A model generated the notes under the pieces. The model ran no database searches. It worked only from the letters and a program-made list of their open reading frames with translations, and was not told the origin of the DNA. 64,000 bases of DNA from Roseburia sp. AF12-17LB (lineage in GTDB: Bacteria; Bacillota; Clostridia; Lachnospirales; Lachnospiraceae). Positions 9,350 to 18,254 of the stretch are shown here, one piece after another; within the stretch, counting starts at the first letter, position 1; each line of letters begins with the position of its first letter. A program made the translations under genes and the position numbers. Where the stretch lies: assembly GCF_003479605.1 (NCBI RefSeq), contig NZ_QUHR01000009.1:1-64000 (forward strand), written 5' to 3'.

Positions 9350-9417
9350 CTGTCGGTAACAAAATGGAGCATCCGCATATAGTAATAACAGACGATTGCA
9401 AGGCAAGGAGGGATGAA

Positions 9418-10221
9418 ATGCAAATCGCAATCATTGGAGCAGATGAAAGAACACCGGCATTGAAACGTTGTCTGACGGAATCAGGAATTGGAATCATAGA
9501 AATAACGGAGCAGAATATCCGGCGACTGATGCAGAGTCAGATTATTGTATTACCGTTGCGGGCACTGGAGGAGGATGGCAGAATCAGAGGAAGCAGGGTA
9601 AAAATAGGAATGGTATTATCCTATGCAGCGGAGAGAAGTGTTATTTATGGAGGTTGTTTCCCGGAGGTTCTGACACGAAGACCATCAGGGCGGCGGATAC
9701 GGCTGGTTGATTATATGGAAGATGAAGTCTTTAGAAATGAGAATGCCGGACTGACAGCAGAAGGCTGCCTTGTAGAAGCAATGACAAAGAGCAGGTGCTG
9801 TGTGAAAGGAAGAAACTGTCTGGTGGCAGGTTTTGGTTATTGTGGAAGAGCCATGGCAAAGCTGCTTTTATCTTTGGAAGCGGAAGTAACTGTTTATGAT
9901 ATAAAGGAAGATTGCCAGCGGGTGGCAATGGAAATGGGGTGTAGCTTGTGGCAGGAGAATGCAGAGGAGCAGAACTTTGAGTGGATTTTTCATATGGCAG
10001 ATAAACCATGCCCAATAGACACAGTCTTAAAATGGTGCGATGAGAAAACATATCTATGGGATATTACAACTGGTGGCGGACTTCCGGCAGAGGAGTTAGA
10101 AGAAAAAGGTATTCATGTGGAACATCTTACTGCCGTTCCTGGAAGAATACTGACAGAAAGTGCAGGAATCATTCTTGCACGGATGATAGAAAGAGGAGCA
10201 GCAGATTATGGAAGAGTATAA
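9418..10221 (+). CDS. dpaA: Dipicolinate synthase subunit A
   Basis: This 267-residue protein is the DpaA (SpoVFA) subunit of dipicolinate synthase, which converts a dihydrodipicolinate-pathway intermediate to dipicolinic acid for the spore core during sporulation. The N-terminus MQIAIIGADERTPALK and the central Rossmann motif GFGYCGRAMAK (NAD(P) binding) are characteristic. The start at 9418 follows AAGGAGGG; a more upstream ATG lacks such a site. It overlaps dpaB by 14 bases, indicating translational coupling. The substrate comes from DapA, encoded at 18255-19145. Its presence implies the host makes, or recently made, endospores. Confidence 0.92.
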   Translation: MQIAIIGADERTPALKRCLTESGIGIIEITEQNIRRLMQSQIIVLPLRALEEDGRIRGSRVKIGMVLSYAAERSVIYGGCFPEVLTRRPSGRRIRLVDYMEDEVFRNENAGLTAEGCLVEAMTKSRCCVKGRNCLVAGFGYCGRAMAKLLLSLEAEVTVYDIKEDCQRVAMEMGCSLWQENAEEQNFEWIFHMADKPCPIDTVLKWCDEKTYLWDITTGGGLPAEELEEKGIHVEHLTAVPGRILTESAGIILARMIERGAADYGRV

Positions 10222-10810
10222 GCTTACATTAGGACTTGGAATTACCGGCTCTTTCTGTACTTTTGGGAAGATACTCCGGACGACAGAAGCACTGGTGCAA
10301 AAAGGAATAAAAGTTATTCCGGTATACTCCAGACATGCAGGAACTTTGGATACCAGATTTATGACAGCGGAAGTATTTCAAAACAGAATGCAGGAGATTA
10401 CAGGAGAAAGGGGAATTCAAAGTATCGTGCAGGCAGAAACCATCGGTCCGTCAGGACTTTTTGATGTGATGGCAATTGCACCATGTACCGGAAATACCAT
10501 GGCAAAGCTGCAGCAGGGCATTGTAGATACCACAGTGCTTATGGCAGCCAAAGCGCATCTTAGAAATGAAAAACCGTTGGTGCTGGCAATTTCTACCAAT
10601 GATGCTTTGTCCATGAATCTTAGAAATATCGGACTGCTGATGAATATGAAGCATATCTATTTTGTGCCTTTCCGGCAGGATGATTATCAGAAGAAACCCC
10701 ATTCTCTGGTGGCGGATTTTAACCGGTTAGAGGAGACTATTGCTGCAGCAATGAAAGAAAAACAGCTGCAGCCGGTGGTGCTGTCTCCGATGCCGGTAGA
10801 TTATAAATGA
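10208..10810 (+). CDS. dpaB: Dipicolinate synthase subunit B
   Basis: This 200-residue flavoprotein-fold subunit (DpaB, SpoVFB) acts with DpaA to make dipicolinic acid in the mother cell. The N-terminal LGLGITGSFCTFGK segment and the IAPCTGNTMAKL segment are typical of the family, which is related to flavin-binding decarboxylases. It starts inside the end of dpaA. Its last 10 bases overlap the end of the convergent asnB gene, so transcripts of the two operons must cross. Confidence 0.92.
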   Translation: MEEYKLTLGLGITGSFCTFGKILRTTEALVQKGIKVIPVYSRHAGTLDTRFMTAEVFQNRMQEITGERGIQSIVQAETIGPSGLFDVMAIAPCTGNTMAKLQQGIVDTTVLMAAKAHLRNEKPLVLAISTNDALSMNLRNIGLLMNMKHIYFVPFRQDDYQKKPHSLVADFNRLEETIAAAMKEKQLQPVVLSPMPVDYK

Positions 10811-12654
10811 AGGTCAATCTTATATTCACTGAGCCAGTAATGAATCTGCAGGAGATAAGCAATCATCTGAGGACCTGCCATAAGCTGGCCATACCATGGT
10901 TTGCCATAGTCTCCTTCCTGATTTAAGAATTGCATAGTCTTTTCTTTATCAATCAGTGCAAGAAGGGGACTTTCCCCGGTGGTCAGCAGTGCACTCAGAC
11001 GCTGACGCAGGAGCTGTTCATAGTAAGGATGGTAGGACTTAGGATAAGGACTTTTCTTGCGGAAAGTAATGGTGTCCGGAAGATAGTCTTTCGCACACTG
11101 CCGCAAAAGGTTTTTCACAAGACCATCTTTGGCTTTCATTTCCCATGGCACATTAAAGACATAGGAAACCAGGTTTTTATCTGCAAAAGGAACGCGGGCT
11201 TCCAGACCGGAGAACATACTGGTGCGGTCCATGCGGTTTAGCAGAGTCTGCATAAAGTAGCGGATGTTAAGATAGGAAATACGCCGGCGGCTGCATTCCG
11301 TATCATTGTCCGATGGCAGAATATCGACCTCTGCAATGGCATTTTCATAAGAACTTTGCACATAGGAATCTAAGGACAGTGCATCTGCAATTTCGTCTTT
11401 TAAGAAAGACTTGCGGAAAGACAAATCCGGTGTCCATGGAAACGTGTTGCAGGAAAGAAAATTCTTCCGGTGAAACCACGGATAGCCGCCGAAAACTTCA
11501 TCGGCACATTCTCCGGTCAGGACTACCTTATGCTGCTTACTGACTTCCCGGCAGAAGAAGAGCAGGGATGAGTCAACGTCAGCCATACATGGAAGGTCAT
11601 GGGCTTTCATGGAAGCAAAGAGTAAGTCAGCCTGGGAGCGGTTGTCACAGGTCAGATATTGATGCTCACTCTTAAGATAGTTTTTCATAATATCCACAAA
11701 GGGACGGTCTTCGGAGGGCTGAAAATCATTTGCCTTAAAGTAACGGGAATTATCTGTAAAGTCAAAGGAATAGGTAGAAAGAGTCTGCCCTTCTTTTCTT
11801 AATTCTTCCGCACAGACCGAAGAGACAAGACTGGAATCCAACCCGCCGGAAAGAAAGGTGCAGATAGGAACATCGGAAACCATCTGCCGGCGGATGGACT
11901 GTAACAGCAGCTCTTTTGTGTGGACAACGGTTTCTTCATAGCTGTCTGTATGTGGATGGCTTTCTAATCGGAAGTAACAGTAATCTTTCAGTCCGGAACC
12001 ACTGAAAGTGAGGTAATGTCCCGGCAGACATTCTGCCATATGCTCATAAACTGCGTTGCCGGGGTTCCTGGCAGGACCAAGACCAAAGATTTCGGAGAGT
12101 CCTGTTTTATTTACCGAAGGGATGCAGCCGGGATAACAGAAGATTCCCTTCGGCTCGGAAGAAAAGATAAGTGTATCATGAAAAAGCCGGTAAAAGAGCG
12201 GCTTTACACCAAAGGCATCCCGGAAGAGATAGAGAAGCTGATGAGCCTCATCATAAATGGCAAAAGCGAAAATACCATTCATTTTCCGGACAAAGGACGG
12301 TCCTTCAAAAAGAAATCCATTTAAAATGACTTCTGTATCGGAATGAGTACGAAAGGTCATGCCATGGGAAACCAGTTCCTCACGGAGTTCTTTCGTATTA
12401 TAAAGTTCTCCATTATAGACGATGGTGAAGTCTGCGTCACAATAATGTCTGGTCATAGGCTGAAGTCCACCATGAGGATCAATAATGGCAAGCCGGGTGT
12501 GGGAAAACCCTGTATGAGAGGTTAAATAAATACCATGGGAGTCCGGCCCGCGGTGATAAAGTGCGTCACTCATATCAGATAGAATGTTACGATAATAAGG
12601 CTCCCTTTCTAAAAAATCAGTATGTAAATTACAAAAACCGGAAATACCGCACAT
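10801..12654 (-). CDS. asnB: Asparagine synthase (glutamine-hydrolysing)
   Basis: This 617-residue cytoplasmic enzyme makes asparagine from aspartate, ATP and glutamine. Cys2 of MCGISGF is the N-terminal glutaminase nucleophile once Met is removed, which fixes the start at 12654; a TTG four codons upstream would bury it. The synthetase half has the PP-loop FLSGGLDSS. Length is normal. The gene converges on dpaB with overlapping ends. An ammonia-dependent enzyme (AsnA) is also encoded in the window, so the cell has two routes to asparagine. Confidence 0.95.
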   Translation of the reverse strand: MCGISGFCNLHTDFLEREPYYRNILSDMSDALYHRGPDSHGIYLTSHTGFSHTRLAIIDPHGGLQPMTRHYCDADFTIVYNGELYNTKELREELVSHGMTFRTHSDTEVILNGFLFEGPSFVRKMNGIFAFAIYDEAHQLLYLFRDAFGVKPLFYRLFHDTLIFSSEPKGIFCYPGCIPSVNKTGLSEIFGLGPARNPGNAVYEHMAECLPGHYLTFSGSGLKDYCYFRLESHPHTDSYEETVVHTKELLLQSIRRQMVSDVPICTFLSGGLDSSLVSSVCAEELRKEGQTLSTYSFDFTDNSRYFKANDFQPSEDRPFVDIMKNYLKSEHQYLTCDNRSQADLLFASMKAHDLPCMADVDSSLLFFCREVSKQHKVVLTGECADEVFGGYPWFHRKNFLSCNTFPWTPDLSFRKSFLKDEIADALSLDSYVQSSYENAIAEVDILPSDNDTECSRRRISYLNIRYFMQTLLNRMDRTSMFSGLEARVPFADKNLVSYVFNVPWEMKAKDGLVKNLLRQCAKDYLPDTITFRKKSPYPKSYHPYYEQLLRQRLSALLTTGESPLLALIDKEKTMQFLNQEGDYGKPWYGQLMAGPQMIAYLLQIHYWLSEYKIDLHL

Positions 12655-12912
12655 AGCAATTCTCAATTCATTTTTGTAGTAATCTATGCATTTCCCTAAA
12701 TAAAAAGTACAAAAAGAAGAGAGATTTATGAAAGAGAGGAAGCATTTTCTGGGTGCAAAGCACAGGTAAGGAGTTGCCGGCAGTAAGTTGTGCGGGTTAT
12801 AATAAAAAAGATGAAACTATTTTTCCGGCTGGAACGTCTAATTTACAGAAAGCAAAGGTTGAAAGGCTTTCTGTGCATATGCAGGTTTTCGGAAAGAGAA
12901 GAGGAAACAGGA

Positions 12913-13398
12913 ATGAAGAAAAGAGGAATCGCAAAAGCGGTGGAGCAGGAAATCCTTGCATCCTATGAGCAGCTTTACCGGCTGGCAATTACCTATGTAA
13001 AGAACGAACAGGACGCAATGGATGTAGTGCAGGAAAGTGCATATAAGGCAATGAAAAATGCCGGTCAGGTGAAGGAAGAAACCTATATTAAGACCTGGCT
13101 CTGGCGGATTGTTATAAATACGTCACTGGATATGTGCAAGAAACAGAAGCGTATCGTAAGTGGAGTATTTATCCCGGAAGAAGCAAAAGAAGATGTATAC
13201 AAAGACTGGGATATGCTGGCAGCGTTGGAAGAATTAGAAGAACGGGAAAGAACCATTGTGATATTAAAATATTTTGAAGAATGGAAAATAGATGATATTG
13301 CAGATCTTCTGAAAGAAAATCCAAACACCGTAAAATCAATCCTGTATCGCAGCTTAAAGAAATTAAAGATAAAGATGTCCAGGGAGGAAATAGCATGA
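12913..13398 (+). CDS. ECF-type RNA polymerase sigma factor, SigV-like
   Basis: This 161-residue sigma-70 family protein has region 2 (about residues 15-75, with LAITYVKNEQDAMDVVQES) and region 4 (about 105-155, with KIDDIADLLKENPNTVKS as the helix-turn-helix), and lacks regions 1 and 3, as ECF sigma factors do. The start at 12913 follows GAGGAAACAGGA; an in-frame ATG 41 codons upstream lies in sequence unlike the family. Its last four bases overlap the anti-sigma gene. By analogy with SigV of Bacillus subtilis and CsfV of C. difficile it may direct the response to lysozyme. Confidence 0.88.
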   Translation: MKKRGIAKAVEQEILASYEQLYRLAITYVKNEQDAMDVVQESAYKAMKNAGQVKEETYIKTWLWRIVINTSLDMCKKQKRIVSGVFIPEEAKEDVYKDWDMLAALEELEERERTIVILKYFEEWKIDDIADLLKENPNTVKSILYRSLKKLKIKMSREEIA

Positions 13399-14300
13399 AC
13401 CATGAGAAAATAGACAGGATGAAGCAGGAATATGAGCAGATAGAAGTCCCGGAAGCATTGAAAACGCAGGTGGAAGCCGGAATCAGAAAAGGAAAGAGGG
13501 ATACCCAGAAAGGCAGTATCCGCTTTTTAAAAGGAGCAGCAACGGTAGCGGCAGCTATGGTTGCACTGGTGATTTCGGTAAATGTAAGCCCGACAATAGC
13601 CCATGCCATGGAAGAGGTTCCATTACTTGGCGCAATTGTAAAGGTAGTGAACTTTTCTACATATTCTGATGTACAGGATGATAAGAATATGGAAGCAAAT
13701 GTAGACATTCCCCAGGTGGCAGTGACAAATCAGGATGGGGAAGTATTATCGGATGAGACGGACGAGCTGAATCAGGAAGTGAAAAAGTATGCCGGTGGTA
13801 TTATTAAGTCTTATCAGTCTGATGTAGCTTCCATTGAAGATGGTGAGAATGGTAATGAGGCAGTGAATTCGTCTTATCAGGTAGTGACAGATAACGACCG
13901 GCTGTTTGCTTTAAGAATTGATACTTCCATTGTAATGGCAGGATCGAACCAGTATACGAAAATCTATAATGTAGATAAGAAAACCGGAAATACCATTACA
14001 TTAAATGATTTATTTCAGAAGGATTCCGATTATCTGGACCGGATTTCAGAGGAAATAGAAAAGCAGATGAAGGAAAATATGGAAAAAGACAGTAACCTGC
14101 AATACTTCTTAGACAAGGATGTAGATGGCTACAGCTTTGATGGAATTAAGAATGATGTAAATTTCTATGTCAACAAAGAAGGAGAGTTGACCATTGTTTT
14201 TGATAAATATGAAGTAGCACCGGGTTATATGGGAATTGTAGAATTTACGATTCCGACCAGTGTGGTTTCTGATATTATAAAGGACGGATATCTGCAATAA
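13395..14300 (+). CDS. Anti-sigma factor, RsiV-like (DUF3298)
   Basis: This 301-residue protein has a short cytoplasmic N-terminus (1-44) that should bind the sigma factor, one membrane segment (about 45-63), a possible signal peptidase site AHA (69-71) and an extracytoplasmic part. After the membrane come VVNFSTYSD and alternating A-x-V-x-I-P-x-V residues, then a DUF3298-like domain, as in RsiV, which is a lysozyme receptor degraded by signal peptidase and RasP. ATGA overlap with the sigma gene shows coupling. Lysozyme sensing is inferred from the family and not shown here. Confidence 0.83.
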   Translation: MNHEKIDRMKQEYEQIEVPEALKTQVEAGIRKGKRDTQKGSIRFLKGAATVAAAMVALVISVNVSPTIAHAMEEVPLLGAIVKVVNFSTYSDVQDDKNMEANVDIPQVAVTNQDGEVLSDETDELNQEVKKYAGGIIKSYQSDVASIEDGENGNEAVNSSYQVVTDNDRLFALRIDTSIVMAGSNQYTKIYNVDKKTGNTITLNDLFQKDSDYLDRISEEIEKQMKENMEKDSNLQYFLDKDVDGYSFDGIKNDVNFYVNKEGELTIVFDKYEVAPGYMGIVEFTIPTSVVSDIIKDGYLQ

Positions 14301-14342
14301 TATGACAAAGATGGTGCGTACTAGGCATTTCTAGTAATCGAA

Positions 14343-14389
14343 AACTCCCCCGGATATTGGAAGAAATTTCAATATCCGGGGGAGTTCTT
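14343..14389. terminator. Bidirectional terminator between rsiV-like gene and bipA
   Basis: A perfect 17-base stem (14343-14359 with 14370-14386, core CTCCCCCGGATATTG) encloses a 10-base loop. T-rich and A-rich sequence on either side lets it serve both convergent genes. Confidence 0.9.
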
Positions 14390-14410
14390 ATGCTATATCA
14401 TGAGATACTT

Positions 14411-16240
14411 TTATTTCTTGAAGTTAGCTCTCTTTCTTAAGGTCGGGTCAAGAATACGTTTACGGATACGTAAGGATTCCGGAGTAACCTCTAAGAGCTC
14501 GTCAACATCGATAAAGTCTAATGCCTGCTCTAAGGAAAGTATCTTTGGTGGAACAAGGGTCAGCGCTTCGTCTGCGGAAGAAGAACGTGTATTGGTTAAG
14601 TGTTTCTTCTTACATACGTTTAATTCAATGTCTTCCGGTTTAGAGGAAGAACCGATAACCATACCGGAGTAAACCTTTACACCAGCTCCAATGAAGAGAG
14701 TACCACGCTCCTGAGCGGAGAACAGACCGTAAGTTACGGATTCGCCGGATTCGAAAGCAATCAGGGAACCAAGTTTACGATAAGCAATATCTCCCTTGTA
14801 TGGAGCATAGCCATTGAAAATGGTATTGATGATACCATTTCCTTTGGTGTCAGTTAAGAAGTCTCCACGGTAACCGATAAGACCACGGGATGGAATGTTA
14901 AATTCCATACGGGTATAGCCGCCGCTGATTGGACGCATATCAACCATCTCACCTTTACGCTGGCTTAATTTATCAATAACAGTACCGGTGAATTCATCCG
15001 GAACGTCAACATAAGCTAATTCCATAGGCTCTAATTTCTTGCCGTTTTCATCAGTGTGGTAAAGAACTTCAGCCTTGCTGACTGCAAATTCATAACCTTC
15101 ACGACGCATATTTTCGATTAATACGGAAAGATGTAACTCACCACGTCCGGAAACCTTGAAGCAGTCTGCACTGTCGGTTTCTTCTACACGAAGGCTGACA
15201 TCGGTATTTAACTCACGGAACAGTCTGTCTCTTAAGTGACGGGAAGTAATGAATTTACCTTCCTGTCCTGCAAGCGGGCTGTCGTTGACCATGAAATTCA
15301 TGGAAAGAGTAGGCTCGGAAATCTTCTGGAAAGGAATGGCAACCGGGTTGTCTGTTGCACAGATGGTATCACCGATATGGATGTCTGCAATACCGGAAAT
15401 AGCAACGATAGAACCGATTTTCGCTTCCTTTACTTCTACTTTATTCAGACCATCAAATTCGTATAATTTGCTGATTTTGACTTTTTTCTGTTTGTCAGGC
15501 TCGTGGTGGTTTACTACGATAGCATCCTGATTTACCTTTAAGACACCGTTGTCTACTTTACCAACACCGATTCGTCCAACGTATTCATTATAATCAATGG
15601 TACTGATAAGAACCTGGGTGTTTGCATCCGGGTCACCGGTAGGTGCCGGAATGTAGTCGATAATGGTTTCGAATAAAGGAGTCATATCCTTGCGCTCATC
15701 ATTTAAATCTCTCATGGCGTATCCATCTCTTGCAGAAGCGAAGATGAATGGGCAGTCTAACTGTTCGTCAGAAGCGTCTAAATCCATGAAAAGCTCTAAT
15801 ACTTCATCAATAACTTCTTCCGGTCTTGCTTCTGGACGGTCAATTTTATTGATACATACGATAACCGGCAGATTCAGTTCCAGTGCTTTCATAAGAACGA
15901 ATTTGGTCTGTGGCATAGCACCTTCAAATGCATCTACTACAAGAATAACACCGTTTACCATTTTCAGAACTCGCTCAACCTCGCCACCGAAGTCGGCATG
16001 GCCAGGAGTATCAATGATATTGATTTTTACATCTTTGTAGAATACAGCGGTATTCTTAGAAAGAATGGTAATACCACGTTCACGCTCAATATCATTGGAA
16101 TCCATGACACGTTCCTGGACTTCCTGATTGGCACGGAATACACCACTCTGTTTCAACAGCTCATCGACCAGAGTAGTTTTACCGTGGTCAACGTGGGCGA
16201 TGATAGCTATGTTTCTAATATCGTCTCTTGTTGTTTTCAT
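14411..16240 (-). CDS. bipA: Translational GTPase BipA/TypA
   Basis: This 609-residue ribosome-binding GTPase of the EF-G family takes part in ribosome assembly and stress adaptation. The GTP-binding motifs are AHVDHGKTTL, DTPGHADFGGEV and NKIDRP near the N-terminus, followed by the EF-Tu-like domain and the BipA-specific C-terminal domain (SGGYTRMEFNIPSRGLIGYR). Length is standard. An AAGGA-type site precedes the ATG. It is separated from the divergent ssb-like gene by a 387-base gap holding repeat A1. Confidence 0.97.
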   Translation of the reverse strand: MKTTRDDIRNIAIIAHVDHGKTTLVDELLKQSGVFRANQEVQERVMDSNDIERERGITILSKNTAVFYKDVKINIIDTPGHADFGGEVERVLKMVNGVILVVDAFEGAMPQTKFVLMKALELNLPVIVCINKIDRPEARPEEVIDEVLELFMDLDASDEQLDCPFIFASARDGYAMRDLNDERKDMTPLFETIIDYIPAPTGDPDANTQVLISTIDYNEYVGRIGVGKVDNGVLKVNQDAIVVNHHEPDKQKKVKISKLYEFDGLNKVEVKEAKIGSIVAISGIADIHIGDTICATDNPVAIPFQKISEPTLSMNFMVNDSPLAGQEGKFITSRHLRDRLFRELNTDVSLRVEETDSADCFKVSGRGELHLSVLIENMRREGYEFAVSKAEVLYHTDENGKKLEPMELAYVDVPDEFTGTVIDKLSQRKGEMVDMRPISGGYTRMEFNIPSRGLIGYRGDFLTDTKGNGIINTIFNGYAPYKGDIAYRKLGSLIAFESGESVTYGLFSAQERGTLFIGAGVKVYSGMVIGSSSKPEDIELNVCKKKHLTNTRSSSADEALTLVPPKILSLEQALDFIDVDELLEVTPESLRIRKRILDPTLRKRANFKK

Positions 16241-16357
16241 ATAAAATCCTTCCTTCTATCAGTGTATAAAATTCAGTTTCTTCTTATATATAATGCCTGT
16301 CTGTAAATGACCGGCGTTCTTATTCTATCACATATTGAAAAATACGCAAGTATTTCT

Positions 16358-16484
16358 TTCTTTACAGGAAATTGCTTTCCTGTAAAGAAAAAACGCTCCG
16401 CGAGGATGCGCACTGCGGTGTATAAGGTAGATGTCGCAAGCGACCGCCGCAGGCGCAAGAATGTGCCAAGGCACATTCTTTGTT
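16358..16484 (+). repeat. Family A multi-hairpin repeat, copy 1 (full length)
   Basis: This element of about 127 bases lies in the gap 16241-16627. It starts with a perfect hairpin (TTCTTTACAGGAAA, loop TTGC, then its complement), continues with a conserved AACGCTCCGCGAGGATG segment, and ends with three small hairpins: GTCGC/GCGAC (16433-16444), CGCC/GGCG (16445-16455) and GAATGTGCC/GGCACATTC (16459-16478). Near-identical sequence occurs at 48009-48134, and the 5-prime half at 28001-28063, all on the plus strand. No protein is encoded. I see nothing else clear in the rest of the gap. Confidence 0.85.
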
Positions 16485-16627
16485 CAAGGACACAGCACAT
16501 ATGCATGGAAAAGTGGCTTTATGCATAATATATCCAAAATGTTATCGACAGATTTTGATGAGTTTCATCTCATTGGAATGATACTGTAAAAACGTTCGAA
16601 AACACACTAAATAAAGGAGAAAGATTC

Positions 16628-17254
16628 ATGGCAGATAAGATTTTAGAAAACAACCAGGTATCCATTGTAGGGGAGATTATTTCCGATTTCCAATACAGTC
16701 ATGAAGTGTATGGGGAAGGCTTTTATATGGTAGAGGTAGCGGTCAGCAGATTAAGTAATTTTTCCGACTACATTCCATTGATGATTTCAGAGCGTCTGAT
16801 TGACACTTCGCAGAGTTACATAGGACAGAAGGTATATGTGACCGGACAGTTCCGTTCCTATAACAGACATGAGGAACTTAAGAACCGGCTGGTTCTCTCC
16901 GTATTCGTCCGGGAGATTGAGTTTATTGAAGAAGAGACAGAGGAGATGAAGAGCAACCAGATTCTTCTTGATGGCTATATCTGTAAAGACCCGATTTACC
17001 GTAAGACTCCTCTTGGAAGAGAAATTGCAGACCTGTTGGTGGCGGTAAACCGTTCCTATGGAAAATCTGATTATATCCCATGCATCTGCTGGGGAAGAAA
17101 TGCAAGATTTGCCGCAAGATTTGAGGTGGGTGTGCATGTGCAGATCTGGGGCAGAATCCAGAGCAGGGAGTATGTCAAACGCTTAAATGAGGATGAGGTA
17201 GAGAAGCGTACCGCCTATGAAGTATCCGTGAGCAAAATTGAATATATGGAATAA
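16628..17254 (+). CDS. Tandem OB-fold single-stranded DNA-binding protein
   Basis: This 208-residue protein contains two SSB-like OB folds in a row, about residues 8-95 and 105-205. The second shows the SSB-like run LGREIADLLVAVNRSYGKSDYIPCICWGRNA. The first is more diverged. Classical SSB has one OB fold and an acidic tail ending in a DDDIPF-type motif for partner binding; neither the single-fold layout nor that tail is present. It is therefore an atypical Lachnospiraceae SSB and probably not the only one in the cell. The start follows AAAGGAGA. Confidence 0.78.
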   Translation: MADKILENNQVSIVGEIISDFQYSHEVYGEGFYMVEVAVSRLSNFSDYIPLMISERLIDTSQSYIGQKVYVTGQFRSYNRHEELKNRLVLSVFVREIEFIEEETEEMKSNQILLDGYICKDPIYRKTPLGREIADLLVAVNRSYGKSDYIPCICWGRNARFAARFEVGVHVQIWGRIQSREYVKRLNEDEVEKRTAYEVSVSKIEYME

Positions 17255-17381
17255 AATAGTAGAAATAAAGAATAATTGAGAAAGCATGAAACATACAGAC
17301 ATTGCTTTTTATTGGAAATTGTGGTATCGTAAGTAAATCTGGGATAAAGAGTCCCTGTAAGAATTGGCATGGAGGTTTGTC

Positions 17382-17867
17382 ATGGAAAAGGGTTCCGTAC
17401 AGATTTATTATGGTGCAGGTCGTGGAAAGACCAATGCTGCACTGGGCAATGCGTTGCGGGCAGCCGGAGAGAATAAGAGTGTAATTATTATCCAGTTTTT
17501 AAAAGGAAAAACAGATGATCAGATTGCTTATATGAAGCAGTTAGAGCCGGAAATCAAGGTATTCCGTTTTGAAAAATCAGAAGAGAATTATGATGAACTG
17601 CCGGAAGAAAGACAGGCAGAAGAGAAACTCAATATGAAAAACGGACTGAATTTTGCCAAGAAAGTGCTGGTTACCGGTGAATGCAATGTACTGATTCTGG
17701 ATGAAGTTCTGGGCCTTATTGATGCAGGAGTAATATCTTCGGAAGAATTAGAAGCTGTTTTAAAAGCAAAGATGGATGAAACAGAGATTATTATGACCGG
17801 AAGGGTATTAGAAGAATCCATTCGCAGCTATGCTGACGAGATTTATAAGATTACTGCGGAAAAATAA
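17382..17867 (+). CDS. CobO-like corrinoid adenosyltransferase / P-loop ATPase
   Basis: This 161-residue P-loop protein resembles CobA/CobO, which adenosylates cob(I)yrinic acid diamide in cobalamin synthesis or salvage. It has the glycine-rich loop GAGRGKTNAALG near the N-terminus, QFLKGK, the Walker B-like LILDEVLGLIDAGV and the C-terminal TGR and YADEI. No other cobalamin gene is nearby, so the real substrate is uncertain. GGAGG at 17371-17375 fixes the start at 17382. It is probably cotranscribed with the SSB gene, 127 bases upstream. Confidence 0.8.
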   Translation: MEKGSVQIYYGAGRGKTNAALGNALRAAGENKSVIIIQFLKGKTDDQIAYMKQLEPEIKVFRFEKSEENYDELPEERQAEEKLNMKNGLNFAKKVLVTGECNVLILDEVLGLIDAGVISSEELEAVLKAKMDETEIIMTGRVLEESIRSYADEIYKITAEK

Positions 17868-17898
17868 GGAAGAAAATGTAAAATGTCCGCACAGGACG

Positions 17899-17927
17899 TT
17901 GACAGATAGTATCAGCGGTGCTATATT
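17899..17927 (+). promoter_or_regulatory. Promoter of the lysine riboswitch-dapAB unit
   Basis: A consensus TTGACA (17899-17904) and TATATT (17922-17927) are spaced by 17 bases, immediately upstream of the riboswitch. Confidence 0.85.
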
Positions 17928-17945
17928 GAGGTAAGAAATTTAATA

Positions 17946-18125
17946 TATGAAGGTAGAGGTTGCGTGAGACAAGAGTACTTGGTCGGATATGGCAGACATA
18001 GAAGAAGACATAAGGAAAGGGGAACACGCCGAAAGGTTATTTTTCCTGCAAAGAATAATCTTGGGCATGGATTGAAGAAGTTCATGACTGTCATCTTGTA
18101 ATAAGATGGGGCGCTATCGGTATGA
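17946..18125 (+). promoter_or_regulatory. Lysine riboswitch (L box)
   Basis: The leader carries the conserved blocks of the lysine aptamer in order: AGGTAGAGGTTGCG, AAGAGTA, GGAAAGGGGAACACGCCGAA, CTTGGGCATGG and GGGGCGCTATCG. These surround variable arms consistent with a five-helix junction. It lies between a strong promoter and an intrinsic terminator in front of dapA. Binding of lysine should favour the terminator and shut down dapA-dapB. The outer limits are approximate because P1 pairing was judged by eye. Confidence 0.92.
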
Positions 18126-18150
18126 TCCATAATAATTTAAGTGGAATATC

Positions 18151-18178
18151 AACCGGCTCCCTGTGAGCCGGTTTTTTT
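18151..18178 (+). terminator. Riboswitch expression-platform terminator
   Basis: AACCGGCTC (18151-18159) pairs with GAGCCGGTT (18165-18173) around CCTGT and is followed by a run of T. It sits 76 bases before dapA and serves as the off-state of the lysine riboswitch. Confidence 0.9.
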
Positions 18179-18254
18179 ATGCTGGTAATAAAAGCAAAAC
18201 AAACGATATCTTCATACAATAAATAAGATACTTATAAAGTGGAGGAAAAAGAAC

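Noticed and set aside
16273..16528. Short frames on both strands in the bipA-ssb gap
   Set aside because: They overlap repeat A1 and have no ribosome sites or recognisable domains.
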